DNA from: an uncultured Dokdonia sp.
GTDB lineage: Bacteria > Bacteroidota > Bacteroidia > Flavobacteriales > Flavobacteriaceae
Assembly: GCF_947492535.1 (NCBI RefSeq)
Contig: NZ_CANLNH010000018.1
Span: forward strand, 1-64,000
Reading direction: 5' to 3'
DNA: 64,000 bases
Both the position numbers and the translations under genes were made by a program. Positions 36,477-44,939 of this stretch are shown one piece after another. The notes beneath the pieces are model-generated. The model ran no database searches, was not told the origin of the DNA, and saw only the letters and a list, made by a program, of their open reading frames with translations. Each line of letters begins with the position of its first letter. The stretch's first letter is position 1.

Positions 36477-38179
36477 TGTGTGGTATTGCCGGAATTATAG
36501 GAAATAAAGCTTCACAAACACAACTCGATGCTATGCTTCAAGCACAAACGCATCGAGGTCCTGATGATACAGGAAGATATATTGAAGACGGAGTAGCTTT
36601 AGGACATAATAGATTGGCTATTATAGATTTATCTTCAGAAGCAAATCAGCCTTTTTTTTCTCAGGATAAGCGATATATCATTGTTTTTAATGGAGAGATT
36701 TATAACTATATAGAACTCAAAGAGGAATTAGCAGCTGCATATTCTTTTACAACACACTCAGATACCGAAGTTTTATTAGCAGCATATCAAAAGTGGGGAG
36801 AGGCATGTCTTTCTAAACTTAATGGAATGTTTGCCTTTGCGATTTGGGACACCCAAGAGCAGTACCTTTTTGCTGCTAGAGACCGTTTTGGTGTAAAACC
36901 GTTTTATTATACCATTGTACATGATACCTTTTATTTTGCTTCAGAAATAAAAAGTTTGTTTGCTGCAGGAATTTCTAAATCACCCAACGAGTCTGTTTGG
37001 GCAAATTACTTTGCGTTTGGAAGTTATGGAATGCCTGAAGAGACATTTTGGGAAGGCATACAACAATTGCCAGGAGGTCATTCTTTAACATTGAATACGT
37101 CATTACCTGAAATACAAAAATGGTATCATTTTGAAGAGGAGGTAAAGAAATATAAAACTGCACTTTCTTTTGAAGAAGTTAAGTCGCAGTATTTACAATT
37201 GTTAGATCATAGTATTCAACTTCGTTTTAGAGCAGATGTGCCTATAGGATTTAATGTAAGTGGAGGATTGGATAGTTCAGCTTTGCTTGCTTTGGTAAAT
37301 CGGTTGGATGATGGAGAGAATATAGAAGCTTTTACATTTTATACAGGAGATGATCGATACGATGAACTTCCTTGGGTAAAAGGACTTATTTCACATACTA
37401 AAAATCCATTAACAAAAGTAAAACTGAAGGTAGATGACTTGGCATCTCTTGCAGAAACAATGAGTGCTCAACAAGATGAACCTTATGGAGGTGTACCTAC
37501 GGTAGCCTATGGTGAACTTTTTAAAGAAGCACGTTCCAAAGGAGTGAAGGTGCTCTTAGATGGTCAAGGAATGGATGAGCAATGGGCAGGTTATGATTAT
37601 TATACGAAGAATTCTAATAGTGTGATTCAAGGGGTGTCCAAATCTCCGTTTCGAACTTCTGTACTGGCTGAGGAATTTTTCGCGAAAGCAAAAAAACCAA
37701 CATACCCAACACCATTTGATGATCGTGTCTTAAATCTACAATACCGAGATTTATTTTACACGAAAATCCCAAGAGCATTGCGTTTTAATGATCGTGTGTC
37801 TATGCAATCTAGTACGGAGTTAAGAGAGCCTTTTTTGGATTATAGATTGGTAGAGTTTGCATTTGCACAGCCCTTAGCGTATAAAATTCATGAAGGTATT
37901 CAGAAATATGTATTGCGATCTATAGTCTCTGAATATCTATCAGATACGATTACGTACGCACCTAAACGTCCTTTACAAACACCGCAACGGGAATGGCTAG
38001 CAGAAGACCTTAAAGATTGGGTGTCTGAGACGTTAGACGTCTTTAAAGAGCATCCTTGGTTTGAGTATGAAAAATTAAAAGAAGAATGGGACGCCTATAT
38101 AAACGGAGATCAAGATAGTAGTTTTCATATTTGGCAATGGGTCAATACAAGCTTATTAGTATCTTCGCTTCGTCATTAA
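36476..38179 (+). CDS. asnB: Asparagine synthase-like amidotransferase (glutamine-hydrolysing)
   Basis: A 567-residue class II glutamine amidotransferase. Cys2 of MCGIAGIIG is the glutaminase nucleophile, and AQTHRGPDDTG, LGHNRLAIIDLS and VFNGEIYNY belong to that domain. The synthase domain has the PP-loop NVSGGLDSSALLAL (about 262-275). Inside sugar loci such proteins often amidate uronic acids or other carboxylates instead of making asparagine. The 1-nt overlap with neuA strongly suggests a glycan role. A two-mismatch copy of the palindrome encodes FFAKA (401-405). Confidence 0.85.
   Translation: MCGIAGIIGNKASQTQLDAMLQAQTHRGPDDTGRYIEDGVALGHNRLAIIDLSSEANQPFFSQDKRYIIVFNGEIYNYIELKEELAAAYSFTTHSDTEVLLAAYQKWGEACLSKLNGMFAFAIWDTQEQYLFAARDRFGVKPFYYTIVHDTFYFASEIKSLFAAGISKSPNESVWANYFAFGSYGMPEETFWEGIQQLPGGHSLTLNTSLPEIQKWYHFEEEVKKYKTALSFEEVKSQYLQLLDHSIQLRFRADVPIGFNVSGGLDSSALLALVNRLDDGENIEAFTFYTGDDRYDELPWVKGLISHTKNPLTKVKLKVDDLASLAETMSAQQDEPYGGVPTVAYGELFKEARSKGVKVLLDGQGMDEQWAGYDYYTKNSNSVIQGVSKSPFRTSVLAEEFFAKAKKPTYPTPFDDRVLNLQYRDLFYTKIPRALRFNDRVSMQSSTELREPFLDYRLVEFAFAQPLAYKIHEGIQKYVLRSIVSEYLSDTITYAPKRPLQTPQREWLAEDLKDWVSETLDVFKEHPWFEYEKLKEEWDAYINGDQDSSFHIWQWVNTSLLVSSLRH
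37676..37689. repeat. Two-mismatch palindrome copy in asnB
   Basis: TTTTTCGCGAAAGC keeps the core TTTCGCGAAAGC and is read as FFAKA (residues 401-405), the same frame as the SAFAKA copies. Confidence 0.6.
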
Positions 38180-38189
38180 TTCCCCTTAT

Positions 38190-39140
38190 ATGCTTACTGT
38201 AAGTAATTATCACTACATAAGAGACGATTTTACCACTCCGTACCCTAGTATTTTTGGGGTAACACCTACCTTCTTTAAAGAACAATTACTCGCTATCAAA
38301 GAAATAGGGACCTATATCACACCTCAAGAATTACTTGAAAATTATGATGAAGTTATAAAATCACCTACCAATTATGTGTTAATCACCTTTGATGACGGGC
38401 TTAAAGAACAATATCTTAAAGCAAAACCTATCTTAGATGCACTAGATGTCAAAGCGTTATTCTTTATCAATAGTCTCAATTTTATTGAGAAAGAAGTCAC
38501 CTTAGTACATAAGATACATCTACTTCGATCTCAAATGTCTACATCTGACTTTTTTGATATTCTTAAAAAGTTTGATGCGAAAGGAAAAACACAATTATCC
38601 GATAAAGAGAAAAAACAGGCTGTTGTACATTATAATTATGATGATGAAGAAACGGCTTGCTTAAAATTTACATTGAATTTTAAATTATCACTTCAAGAAC
38701 AGCATAATCTTATACAAACTATTTTTGACGCCCATTTTGATAGTCATCAAGTAGTGAATGATCTTTATATGACAGAAGAACATCTTATACAGCTTGCAAA
38801 AGAAGGCATGTTAGGTAATCATACACACAGTCATGTGCCATTAGGATATTTAGATCGTCATGAGATTATGAAGGAGTTTGTAACTTCAAAAAACTATCTA
38901 GAACAACTTACCAACCAAGGGATTCCTTATGTAAGTTACCCGTATGGTAGCCAAGAGGCGTGTGCCTCTCCGGTAGATGAAATAGCTAAAAACACAGGAC
39001 ATCAATTAGGGTTTACTATGGAAAGAAGTATCAATACAGGAAATGAACACCCTTTGTTGCTAAAACGTTTTGACTGTAATGACTTACCTTTAGGTAAAAA
39101 CCAAAAAGCTTTTGAGCATGCGCATCGCCTTATTCACTAG
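38190..39140 (+). CDS. Polysaccharide deacetylase family (CE4) protein
   Basis: A 316-residue NodB-fold deacetylase. VLITFDDGLKEQYLKAKPIL carries the TFDDG metal-binding motif, GNHTHSHVPLGYL the His motif and PYVSYPYGSQEA the third motif. It lacks a signal peptide (starts MLTVSNYHYIRDD), so it should act in the cytoplasm, probably on a nucleotide sugar or lipid-linked intermediate. It overlaps the formyltransferase gene by 23 nt. A deacetylase followed by an N-formyltransferase would swap an N-acetyl for an N-formyl group, which is an inference from order. Confidence 0.87.
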   Translation: MLTVSNYHYIRDDFTTPYPSIFGVTPTFFKEQLLAIKEIGTYITPQELLENYDEVIKSPTNYVLITFDDGLKEQYLKAKPILDALDVKALFFINSLNFIEKEVTLVHKIHLLRSQMSTSDFFDILKKFDAKGKTQLSDKEKKQAVVHYNYDDEETACLKFTLNFKLSLQEQHNLIQTIFDAHFDSHQVVNDLYMTEEHLIQLAKEGMLGNHTHSHVPLGYLDRHEIMKEFVTSKNYLEQLTNQGIPYVSYPYGSQEACASPVDEIAKNTGHQLGFTMERSINTGNEHPLLLKRFDCNDLPLGKNQKAFEHAHRLIH

Positions 39141-39927
39141 TAATCATCTTAGACACAAATATATTGCTGCACAATTGAAATCGCAGCTAGATATTGTGGT
39201 TATTATCACCGAAGAAAAAAGTCAAAAGATTGAAGATAGTAGTGGGTATCCTGAAGAAGATCAGCAATTGTTAGACACGCATTTTAAAGATAGAACCGCA
39301 ACGGAAGAGCAGTTTTTTGGAGCATATAAAAGCTTTCCAGAAGAGGTGCCACATATTTCTTTAAAGTATGGCACTATAAATTCTGAGCAGACGTTAGCGC
39401 GTTTAGAAGCGTATAACGTTGATTATATAGTACTATTTGGAACCTCTATTATAAAGCCGATGATTCTGGAAAAGTTTCCTAATAAAGTACTCAATCTTCA
39501 CTTAGGGCTTTCTCCTTATTACAAAGGATCTGGAACCAATTTTTTTCCAATTGTCAATAATGAATTTGAATGCATAGGAGCCACCATACACATAGCCACT
39601 ATAAAAGTAGATGCGGGTGGGATTTTACACCAAGTACGGCTTGAAGAATTATATGAAGATGATACCATTCATAGTATAGGTAATAGGTTGATTGAAAAAG
39701 CAGGTGCATTATATCCCGCTATTGTAAAAGGGTATATAATGAATACGATACAACCTGTATCTCAAAGAGAAACAGAAAGCTCTAAAGAATACCGCATCAA
39801 AGATTTTACTCCAGATACGATTAGAAAAGCTCATGATGTGTTAGCAAATCAAGGGATTGTACTATATTTGAAGCAAGCACACCTACATAAAACAAACAAA
39901 CCAATCATTACTGCCTCGTATGAGTAA
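39118..39927 (+). CDS. Formyltransferase-fold protein of the nonulosonate module
   Basis: I place the start at ATG 39118 (MRIALFTSN...), giving 269 residues; a TTG two codons upstream is less likely. The formyltransferase signature appears as VLNLHLGLSPYYKGSGTNFF (Asn-His pair) and IKVDAGGILHQ with the catalytic Asp, so the Asn-His-Asp triad is intact. HLGLSPYYKG instead of HPSLLPxYKG marks a subgroup different from the formyltransferase at 20110. It is probably an amino-sugar N-formyltransferase, and it overlaps both neighbouring genes. Confidence 0.8.
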   Translation: MRIALFTSNHLRHKYIAAQLKSQLDIVVIITEEKSQKIEDSSGYPEEDQQLLDTHFKDRTATEEQFFGAYKSFPEEVPHISLKYGTINSEQTLARLEAYNVDYIVLFGTSIIKPMILEKFPNKVLNLHLGLSPYYKGSGTNFFPIVNNEFECIGATIHIATIKVDAGGILHQVRLEELYEDDTIHSIGNRLIEKAGALYPAIVKGYIMNTIQPVSQRETESSKEYRIKDFTPDTIRKAHDVLANQGIVLYLKQAHLHKTNKPIITASYE

Positions 39928-41320
39928 AAAAGTACTTGTGTTATTGCCTGATGGTGTAAGCCTTAGGAATTTTGCATACACTTCTTTTTATAAAAAAGGA
40001 TTAGAAAAAGGACACGAAGTCTTATTCTGGAATCATACTCCTTTTGACCTTGAAGAATTAGGGTTTAATCAAGTGGTTTTTAAAAAAGAAAAACCGCACT
40101 GGCTTACAGATGTATTAAAAACCGCATGTATACGTATTGAATTAAATCTTTTTTCAAAACGCGATCAAGATGAGGTATATCAATCATATAAGTTTCCATT
40201 ACCCTCAGGTTCCTTAAAAGCGAGACTAAAAAAAGCGTTAATAAAATGGTTTTGTTATAGATACGGTTCTGAATCTGGTTTATTGACGATTCGAAAACGT
40301 ATGATTGCTCAAGAGCGTAAAACAGCGTATTATCGTTCTTGTAAAGAAATGCTGGAAAGAGAGCAACCGGATATATTATTTTGTGCAAGTCAACGATCTG
40401 TGATTGCCATATCCCCACTTACAGCAGCACAAGACTTAGGAATACCTACAACATCCTATATTTTTTCGTGGGATAATGTGCCTAAAGCTACGACAGTGGT
40501 CACAAGTGATCATTATTTTGTATGGAGTGATCATATGAAAAAAGAGTTGTTACATTATCAACGTTATATACAACCTGAACAAATTATAATCACAGGGACT
40601 CCTCAGTTTGAACCTCATTTTCAAAAAGAAGCGTTACTAAACAAAGAAGCATTTTATAAAGAACATACCCTAGATCTTACCAAGAAATATATTTGTTTTA
40701 GTGGTGATGATATTACAACCTCTCCTAAAGACGAATTATACCTTAGAGATATAGCTAGCGCAGTGCGTACTTTAAATGGAAAAGGACATGCGTTAGGGCT
40801 TATTTTTAGGAGATGTCCTGTTGATTTTTCTACGCGATATGATGCAGTAATTAATGAATTTCAAGATGTGATTGTAGTACTCCCTCCTTTATGGAATAAA
40901 ATAGGAGATGGATGGAATACCATACTACCTACAAGAGAAGATATACACTTACAAATTAATCTAATAGCACATACAGAATTTGTTATTAATCTGGCTTCTA
41001 GTATGGTATTCGATTATGTAACAGCAGGAAAGGCTTGTGCGTATATGAATTACAATTATCTTAACGATAAGGAAGAGGCTCAGAAAGGCGTATATTTATA
41101 TGATTTTGTACATTTTAGATCTATGCCATCACCCGAAGCAGTGATATGGTTAGATCATCCAAATATCATTGCTAGTTCTATAGAAAAGATGTTACAAGGA
41201 GTTCCTAACACGGTAGCTGCCGCTCATGATTGGTTTGCAGTGATTAATAAACAACCAGCGATAGAAGCTCCGAATAGAATATGGAACGGTATTGAGAAAT
41301 TAGTAAGACGTACTCAATAG
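39920..41320 (+). CDS. Predicted GT-B glycosyltransferase (possible nonulosonate transferase)
   Basis: A 466-residue protein with a KKVLVLLPDGVSLRNFAYTSF start, PDILFCASQRSVIAISPLTAAQDLGIP, YIFSWDNVPKATT, FVWSDHMKKELLHY and IIITGTPQFEPHF. This series of motifs is seen in GT-B proteins related to CDP-glycerol or sialic-type transferases. No signal peptide is seen. It closes the nonulosonate module (8-nt overlap with the formyltransferase), so it is my best candidate for the enzyme that uses the CMP-sugar. That role is inferred only from position and fold. Confidence 0.62.
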   Translation: MSKKVLVLLPDGVSLRNFAYTSFYKKGLEKGHEVLFWNHTPFDLEELGFNQVVFKKEKPHWLTDVLKTACIRIELNLFSKRDQDEVYQSYKFPLPSGSLKARLKKALIKWFCYRYGSESGLLTIRKRMIAQERKTAYYRSCKEMLEREQPDILFCASQRSVIAISPLTAAQDLGIPTTSYIFSWDNVPKATTVVTSDHYFVWSDHMKKELLHYQRYIQPEQIIITGTPQFEPHFQKEALLNKEAFYKEHTLDLTKKYICFSGDDITTSPKDELYLRDIASAVRTLNGKGHALGLIFRRCPVDFSTRYDAVINEFQDVIVVLPPLWNKIGDGWNTILPTREDIHLQINLIAHTEFVINLASSMVFDYVTAGKACAYMNYNYLNDKEEAQKGVYLYDFVHFRSMPSPEAVIWLDHPNIIASSIEKMLQGVPNTVAAAHDWFAVINKQPAIEAPNRIWNGIEKLVRRTQ

Positions 41321-41345
41321 TATATGTTAAACTTGCTTTGATCCT

Positions 41346-41370
41346 CAGTAAAACTCATTTTACTGTTTTA
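41346..41370. terminator. Candidate terminator closing the first plus-strand run
   Basis: CAGTAAAA (41346-41353) and TTTTACTG (41358-41365) form a perfect 8-bp stem with loop CTCA, followed by TTTTA. It is AT-rich and therefore weak, but it lies 25 nt after the last plus-strand stop and could act in both directions for the convergent genes. Confidence 0.45.
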
Positions 41371-41429
41371 CTAAACTTGTGTACACTAAATTCGTTTCAA
41401 TATTTTGAAGGGATCTGATTTATTACCTT

Positions 41430-41840
41430 TTATTGATGATTGGCTTTATAGACAAATATTTTAAAAACAATAAAACGTAAAGGCATTAATATAGCACTTG
41501 TTAATATTGTGGAAACCAGGTAATGGAATCCTAGATAAAGTCCCAAATTATATAAAAGATTTGCACAGATATAGAAAAATAAAAGAGCAGCACAAAAACG
41601 TATTAATTTATAAGAATCATGTGCTGTTTTAAATAAGTGAGTTAATTGTACTTTATATAAGAAAATATAAGCAATCCCGTATGTTATAATAAAAGCAAGG
41701 GTTTTATTTATGTGAAATATATCTATTAAAAGATACAAACTAGAAAACACAAACCCATAACTAATAAGACTGATAACAATATACCTCTTAAATAGTGTAC
41801 TGTTTTTTGAAATGATAGTCTTAATTTTCTTTAAATACAC
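41430..41840 (-). CDS. GtrA-family membrane protein
   Basis: A 136-residue protein with four hydrophobic segments (about 20-38, 43-61, 81-100 and 105-128), the topology of the GtrA family. GtrA proteins are thought to flip undecaprenyl-phosphate-linked glucose (or another sugar) across the inner membrane. The segment YVVSLISYGF-like start (YIVISLISYGFVFSS) and the basic C-terminus fit. It is the last gene of a minus-strand four-gene block with a DPM1/GtrB-like and a GT-C protein, its usual partners. Confidence 0.8.
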   Translation of the reverse strand: MYLKKIKTIISKNSTLFKRYIVISLISYGFVFSSLYLLIDIFHINKTLAFIITYGIAYIFLYKVQLTHLFKTAHDSYKLIRFCAALLFFYICANLLYNLGLYLGFHYLVSTILTSAILMPLRFIVFKIFVYKANHQ

Positions 41841-41884
41841 AGTAATTTGCTCTTAACGTATAGGTATGGTTTGAAATCTTTGAT

Positions 41885-42517
41885 TTAAGATGTATGCTTC
41901 TTTGCCAGTATTATGGTCCAAGGAATAGGGTTTTCTACAGCGATTACTTTTCCAAATTTTGCTTCGATTAATTTGATAAGTGATTTTTTTGACCAATGAT
42001 TTAAATGTCCAGGCGTGTTACCTAAATCTTTTAAGTATTTAAATCTTGCCATATTAAGAATGCGCCATAAAGGTTCTCGAGGAACTCCTAAAATTAAATA
42101 TTCTTTTGATATCCTCTTTATTTCATCCAAAGCAACATCAGGATAATCAAGATGTTCTAATACTTCTAATAAAAAAACTAGATCTACGTGTTCATTTTCA
42201 TATTTGAGCTCGTAGACACTCTCCTGAAAAATGGAAAGAGTAGGATTGTTTTTTTTTGCTAATGGAACCAAATGTTCTACAAATTCAGAACCCGATAAAT
42301 TTGGAACAAGTTCACTCAAAATAGAGGTAGATCTTCCTTCTCCGATTCCAATTTCATGAGCTGATTGTACAGTAGGGATTTTTTCAAGTAGTTTGCGTAC
42401 AGACTTGAAATAATTAGTAACAAGGTATTTTGCTATCATACCTTCATTTTCATATTTTCCAGCAAAATCTTCTGTCTCTGGAGTTGCTTTTAATTTAGAA
42501 TGGTCAATCTCTGTCAT
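41885..42517 (-). CDS. Class I SAM methyltransferase
   Basis: I choose the ATG at 42517 (MTEIDHSKLKATPETEDF, 210 residues) because the longer frame from 42574 would overlap the upstream gene by 71 nt. Motif I is SAHEIGIGEGRSTSIL, with LVFLLEVLEHLDYPDVALDE as the LEHxxxP motif and YLILGVPREP, typical of the Methyltransf_11 type. The overlap of 14 nt with the GT2 gene indicates coupling. It probably methylates the sugar or lipid handled by this block. Confidence 0.82.
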   Translation of the reverse strand: MTEIDHSKLKATPETEDFAGKYENEGMIAKYLVTNYFKSVRKLLEKIPTVQSAHEIGIGEGRSTSILSELVPNLSGSEFVEHLVPLAKKNNPTLSIFQESVYELKYENEHVDLVFLLEVLEHLDYPDVALDEIKRISKEYLILGVPREPLWRILNMARFKYLKDLGNTPGHLNHWSKKSLIKLIEAKFGKVIAVENPIPWTIILAKKHTS

Positions 42518-43457
42518 ACAAGCGAAGTTTTGTAAGAAGTAATATTTTCTCTTGATTTTGTCGTATTCCTCCAAGCATATCTGCGAGTAATGCCAATACT
42601 AAGAATAATATTGAAGTTAAAAACAATATTAAACTTAGAATCCCTAATGACTTATAAGGTGTAATATAACCAGTAGATAACCAATGAATAAATACAAATA
42701 TTCCTAGAAATAACGCAATTGAAAAAAAGAAAAGTGCGATACCCCCAAAAAAATAAAATGGTTTATAGTTTCTAAAGCATTTTAAAATAATCTTGGATGT
42801 CTTAAATCCATAAGCTATAACATTATTAGCAACCCTAGAAACTCGATTTTCAAAGTATGTAACTTTAACAGGAATTTGTTTTACAATAAAACCTTTATTG
42901 ATTAAATCAAGTATGGTTTCGTGCGTATATGTAAAATCTCCAAGTAAATTAAGGTTTATTAAAGCATTTTTAGAGTAGGCTCTAAAGCCGCAAGACGCGT
43001 CTTCAATTTTTTCTTTACATATAAAGCTTACAATACTATTTACCTTCTTATTCCCAAAATACTTAATAGAAGGCATGTTCTGAGGCTTTATACCATGAAA
43101 TCTATTACCTATACAAAAATCAGCTTCTTTATTTACAATAGGAGCTACCATCTCTTGGATTTGATTTACATCAAATTGTCCGTCTGCATCAATACTTACT
43201 ATAATAGTAGCTTTGACCTTTAGAGCATAATTAACGGCTGTTTGAAAAGCCATTCCAACTCCTTTATTTGTTTTGTGGTTTATTACATGAGCACCCGCAT
43301 TGAGGGCTTCTTTTTCAGTATTATCAGTACTGCCATCATTTATGACAAGTAGATCTACTTTTGTAAACCCAGCTATTTTTTTAGGAACAGAGTTTAGTAC
43401 AGAAGCAATAGTTTCTGCTTCATTAAGAGCTGGCATATACACTAAAAGCGAAGACAT
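42504..43457 (-). CDS. DPM1/GtrB-like polyprenyl-phosphate glycosyltransferase
   Basis: A 317-residue GT2 enzyme with a cytoplasmic GT-A domain (SSLLVYMPALNEAETIASVL, LLVINDGSTDNT, VSIDADGQFD, EDASCGFRAYS) and two C-terminal transmembrane helices (about 237-258 and 270-294). This architecture is that of GtrB and dolichol-phosphate mannose synthase, which transfer one sugar from a nucleotide donor to undecaprenyl phosphate. It would supply the lipid-linked sugar flipped by GtrA and used by the GT-C protein. Confidence 0.88.
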   Translation of the reverse strand: MSSLLVYMPALNEAETIASVLNSVPKKIAGFTKVDLLVINDGSTDNTEKEALNAGAHVINHKTNKGVGMAFQTAVNYALKVKATIIVSIDADGQFDVNQIQEMVAPIVNKEADFCIGNRFHGIKPQNMPSIKYFGNKKVNSIVSFICKEKIEDASCGFRAYSKNALINLNLLGDFTYTHETILDLINKGFIVKQIPVKVTYFENRVSRVANNVIAYGFKTSKIILKCFRNYKPFYFFGGIALFFFSIALFLGIFVFIHWLSTGYITPYKSLGILSLILFLTSILFLVLALLADMLGGIRQNQEKILLLTKLRLYDRD

Positions 43458-43490
43458 AGATAGTGGTTTATTTAATAAAAGGTTTACGAA

Positions 43491-44642
43491 TTATAAATGC
43501 GCAGTAATGACCATATAATCAAGTCTGAGTTCATTAAGAACATATACTATAGAAATACATTTTGTAATACGGATAAACCATTCATCTTTTAATTTAAACG
43601 TTTTATATATATAATAATATCCTAAATAAAAACCAGGAAGTAATAGTAACCAATATCGACTGAATCCCGTACCAGCAAGAATAAAACCTACCATAATTAT
43701 AAGGATATTACTAAACAAAATTACGATACCATAACTCTTCTTTGCTTTGATATAGCCTAACAAAAATAAAACAATTAAAACAATACTAATTAGAAAGTTT
43801 CGCAATCCTGTTATGGGTACAAATAATGAGATAAATGCAGGAATACCGTTTATTTTATTTACTTCGTGATGTTGTAGTAATCCTAAACCACACTTTATAT
43901 TATATATGAAGATATTATCTTCCTTAAATCTATGAAAATAACTGATGCCCGATGTTTGATTTTGTTCAATAAAATACACGTATTTAAACCATATTAATAA
44001 TGGAATCGCAATTACTAATGAACTTAATATAATATGAATATTGTCGCGACGATTCAATGCTTTTTTATAAAAGCATTTGTAATAGTATATGAGAACAAAT
44101 ACTCCCAATAAAATATATAAATATCTTGTAAGAGTTAATAGCGCAAAAAAGAACAGCATCTTTCTAAAATTAGAAATAGATATTTCTTTTGTGTAATAAT
44201 ATAAAAACCCCCAAAAACTAAAAAATAAAATAGCTTCAGGATATATTCTAGAAAACCAAGCAATACTCGTCGTATTTGTAAGAGTAAGAACTAGTATAGC
44301 AGTGACAATTCGTATATCAACACCTTGCGATTTTAGAAATAAATAAACATATCTGAATCCAAAACACATCATTAGTATATTGAAACATTTCATAAGTATA
44401 ATGCCTACTGTAGGAGCCAATGCGCTATAAAACAAAGACATGATAAAAGGAATGACGGGTGTAACTGTAGATGGTTGGTTGTTTAAATAATACCTACCTT
44501 CCATGATGCTGTCTGCTAGGTTTTTATAGGTAATTTCATCTGCGAAAATAGGAACGATAAGAGCTCTTAATAATGATAAAAAACTCAAAGTAATTAAAAC
44601 AAAATACAACGTATCTTTTTTGATATATGTTGTTATTTTCAT
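43491..44642 (-). CDS. Polytopic GT-C-like membrane glycosyltransferase
   Basis: I take the ATG at 44642 (383 residues); a GTG at 44669 would add nine. About ten to eleven hydrophobic segments are visible. Early in the protein LIVPIFADEITYKNLADSI places an Asp-Glu pair in the first extracytoplasmic loop, the hallmark of GT-C enzymes that use lipid-phosphate sugars. Its position upstream of a GtrB-like and a GtrA gene suggests it is the serotype-specific transferase of a gtr-type module. The specific sugar is unknown. The sequence is highly AT-rich. Confidence 0.72.
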   Translation of the reverse strand: MKITTYIKKDTLYFVLITLSFLSLLRALIVPIFADEITYKNLADSIMEGRYYLNNQPSTVTPVIPFIMSLFYSALAPTVGIILMKCFNILMMCFGFRYVYLFLKSQGVDIRIVTAILVLTLTNTTSIAWFSRIYPEAILFFSFWGFLYYYTKEISISNFRKMLFFFALLTLTRYLYILLGVFVLIYYYKCFYKKALNRRDNIHIILSSLVIAIPLLIWFKYVYFIEQNQTSGISYFHRFKEDNIFIYNIKCGLGLLQHHEVNKINGIPAFISLFVPITGLRNFLISIVLIVLFLLGYIKAKKSYGIVILFSNILIIMVGFILAGTGFSRYWLLLLPGFYLGYYYIYKTFKLKDEWFIRITKCISIVYVLNELRLDYMVITAHL

Positions 44643-44939
44643 AAGCAGTTTTTCCCTGATTTTTAACACGAATTATTGTTGCAATTTACAATTAAAATAG
44701 TTGATTCAACTTATGATAAAATATTATCTTATAAGGGTACTAAAAAGATACATTCAGAATATTACAACAGAATAGAATAAGAATCAATTGATTATAAAAA
44801 TTCAATAACTAGAAAAAATCATAATGCTATAAAGATATCTTTTATATTAGTCAATATTCCCCTAATATTGCAACTAGGAATTACCATTTTGTGGTAAAAA
44901 TTTTATAAAACGCATTGTTAACGATTTATTCGAAATTAA
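44643..44939. other. AT-rich divergent intergenic region
   Basis: This 297-nt gap separates the minus-strand gtr-like block from the second plus-strand run, so it should hold promoters for both. I could not identify a convincing TAnnTTTG element. A 6-bp hairpin (TTACCA 44881-44886 with TGGTAA 44892-44897) lies 43 nt before the plus-strand start. Otherwise I see nothing in it. Confidence 0.4.

Noticed and set aside
36476-38179. asnB as a simple asparagine biosynthesis gene
   Set aside because: Its coupling to neuA and the modifying genes makes a glycan amidation role more likely, although the enzyme family alone does not decide it.
42518-42574. Longer methyltransferase start at 42574
   Set aside because: It would overlap the upstream transferase by 71 nt and adds residues (MEEYDKIKRKYYFLQ) unlike the family, whereas ATG 42517 gives a 14-nt overlap.
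44643-44669. GTG start of the GT-C protein at 44669
   Set aside because: The internal ATG at 44642 directly precedes the first membrane helix. The GTG cannot be excluded.
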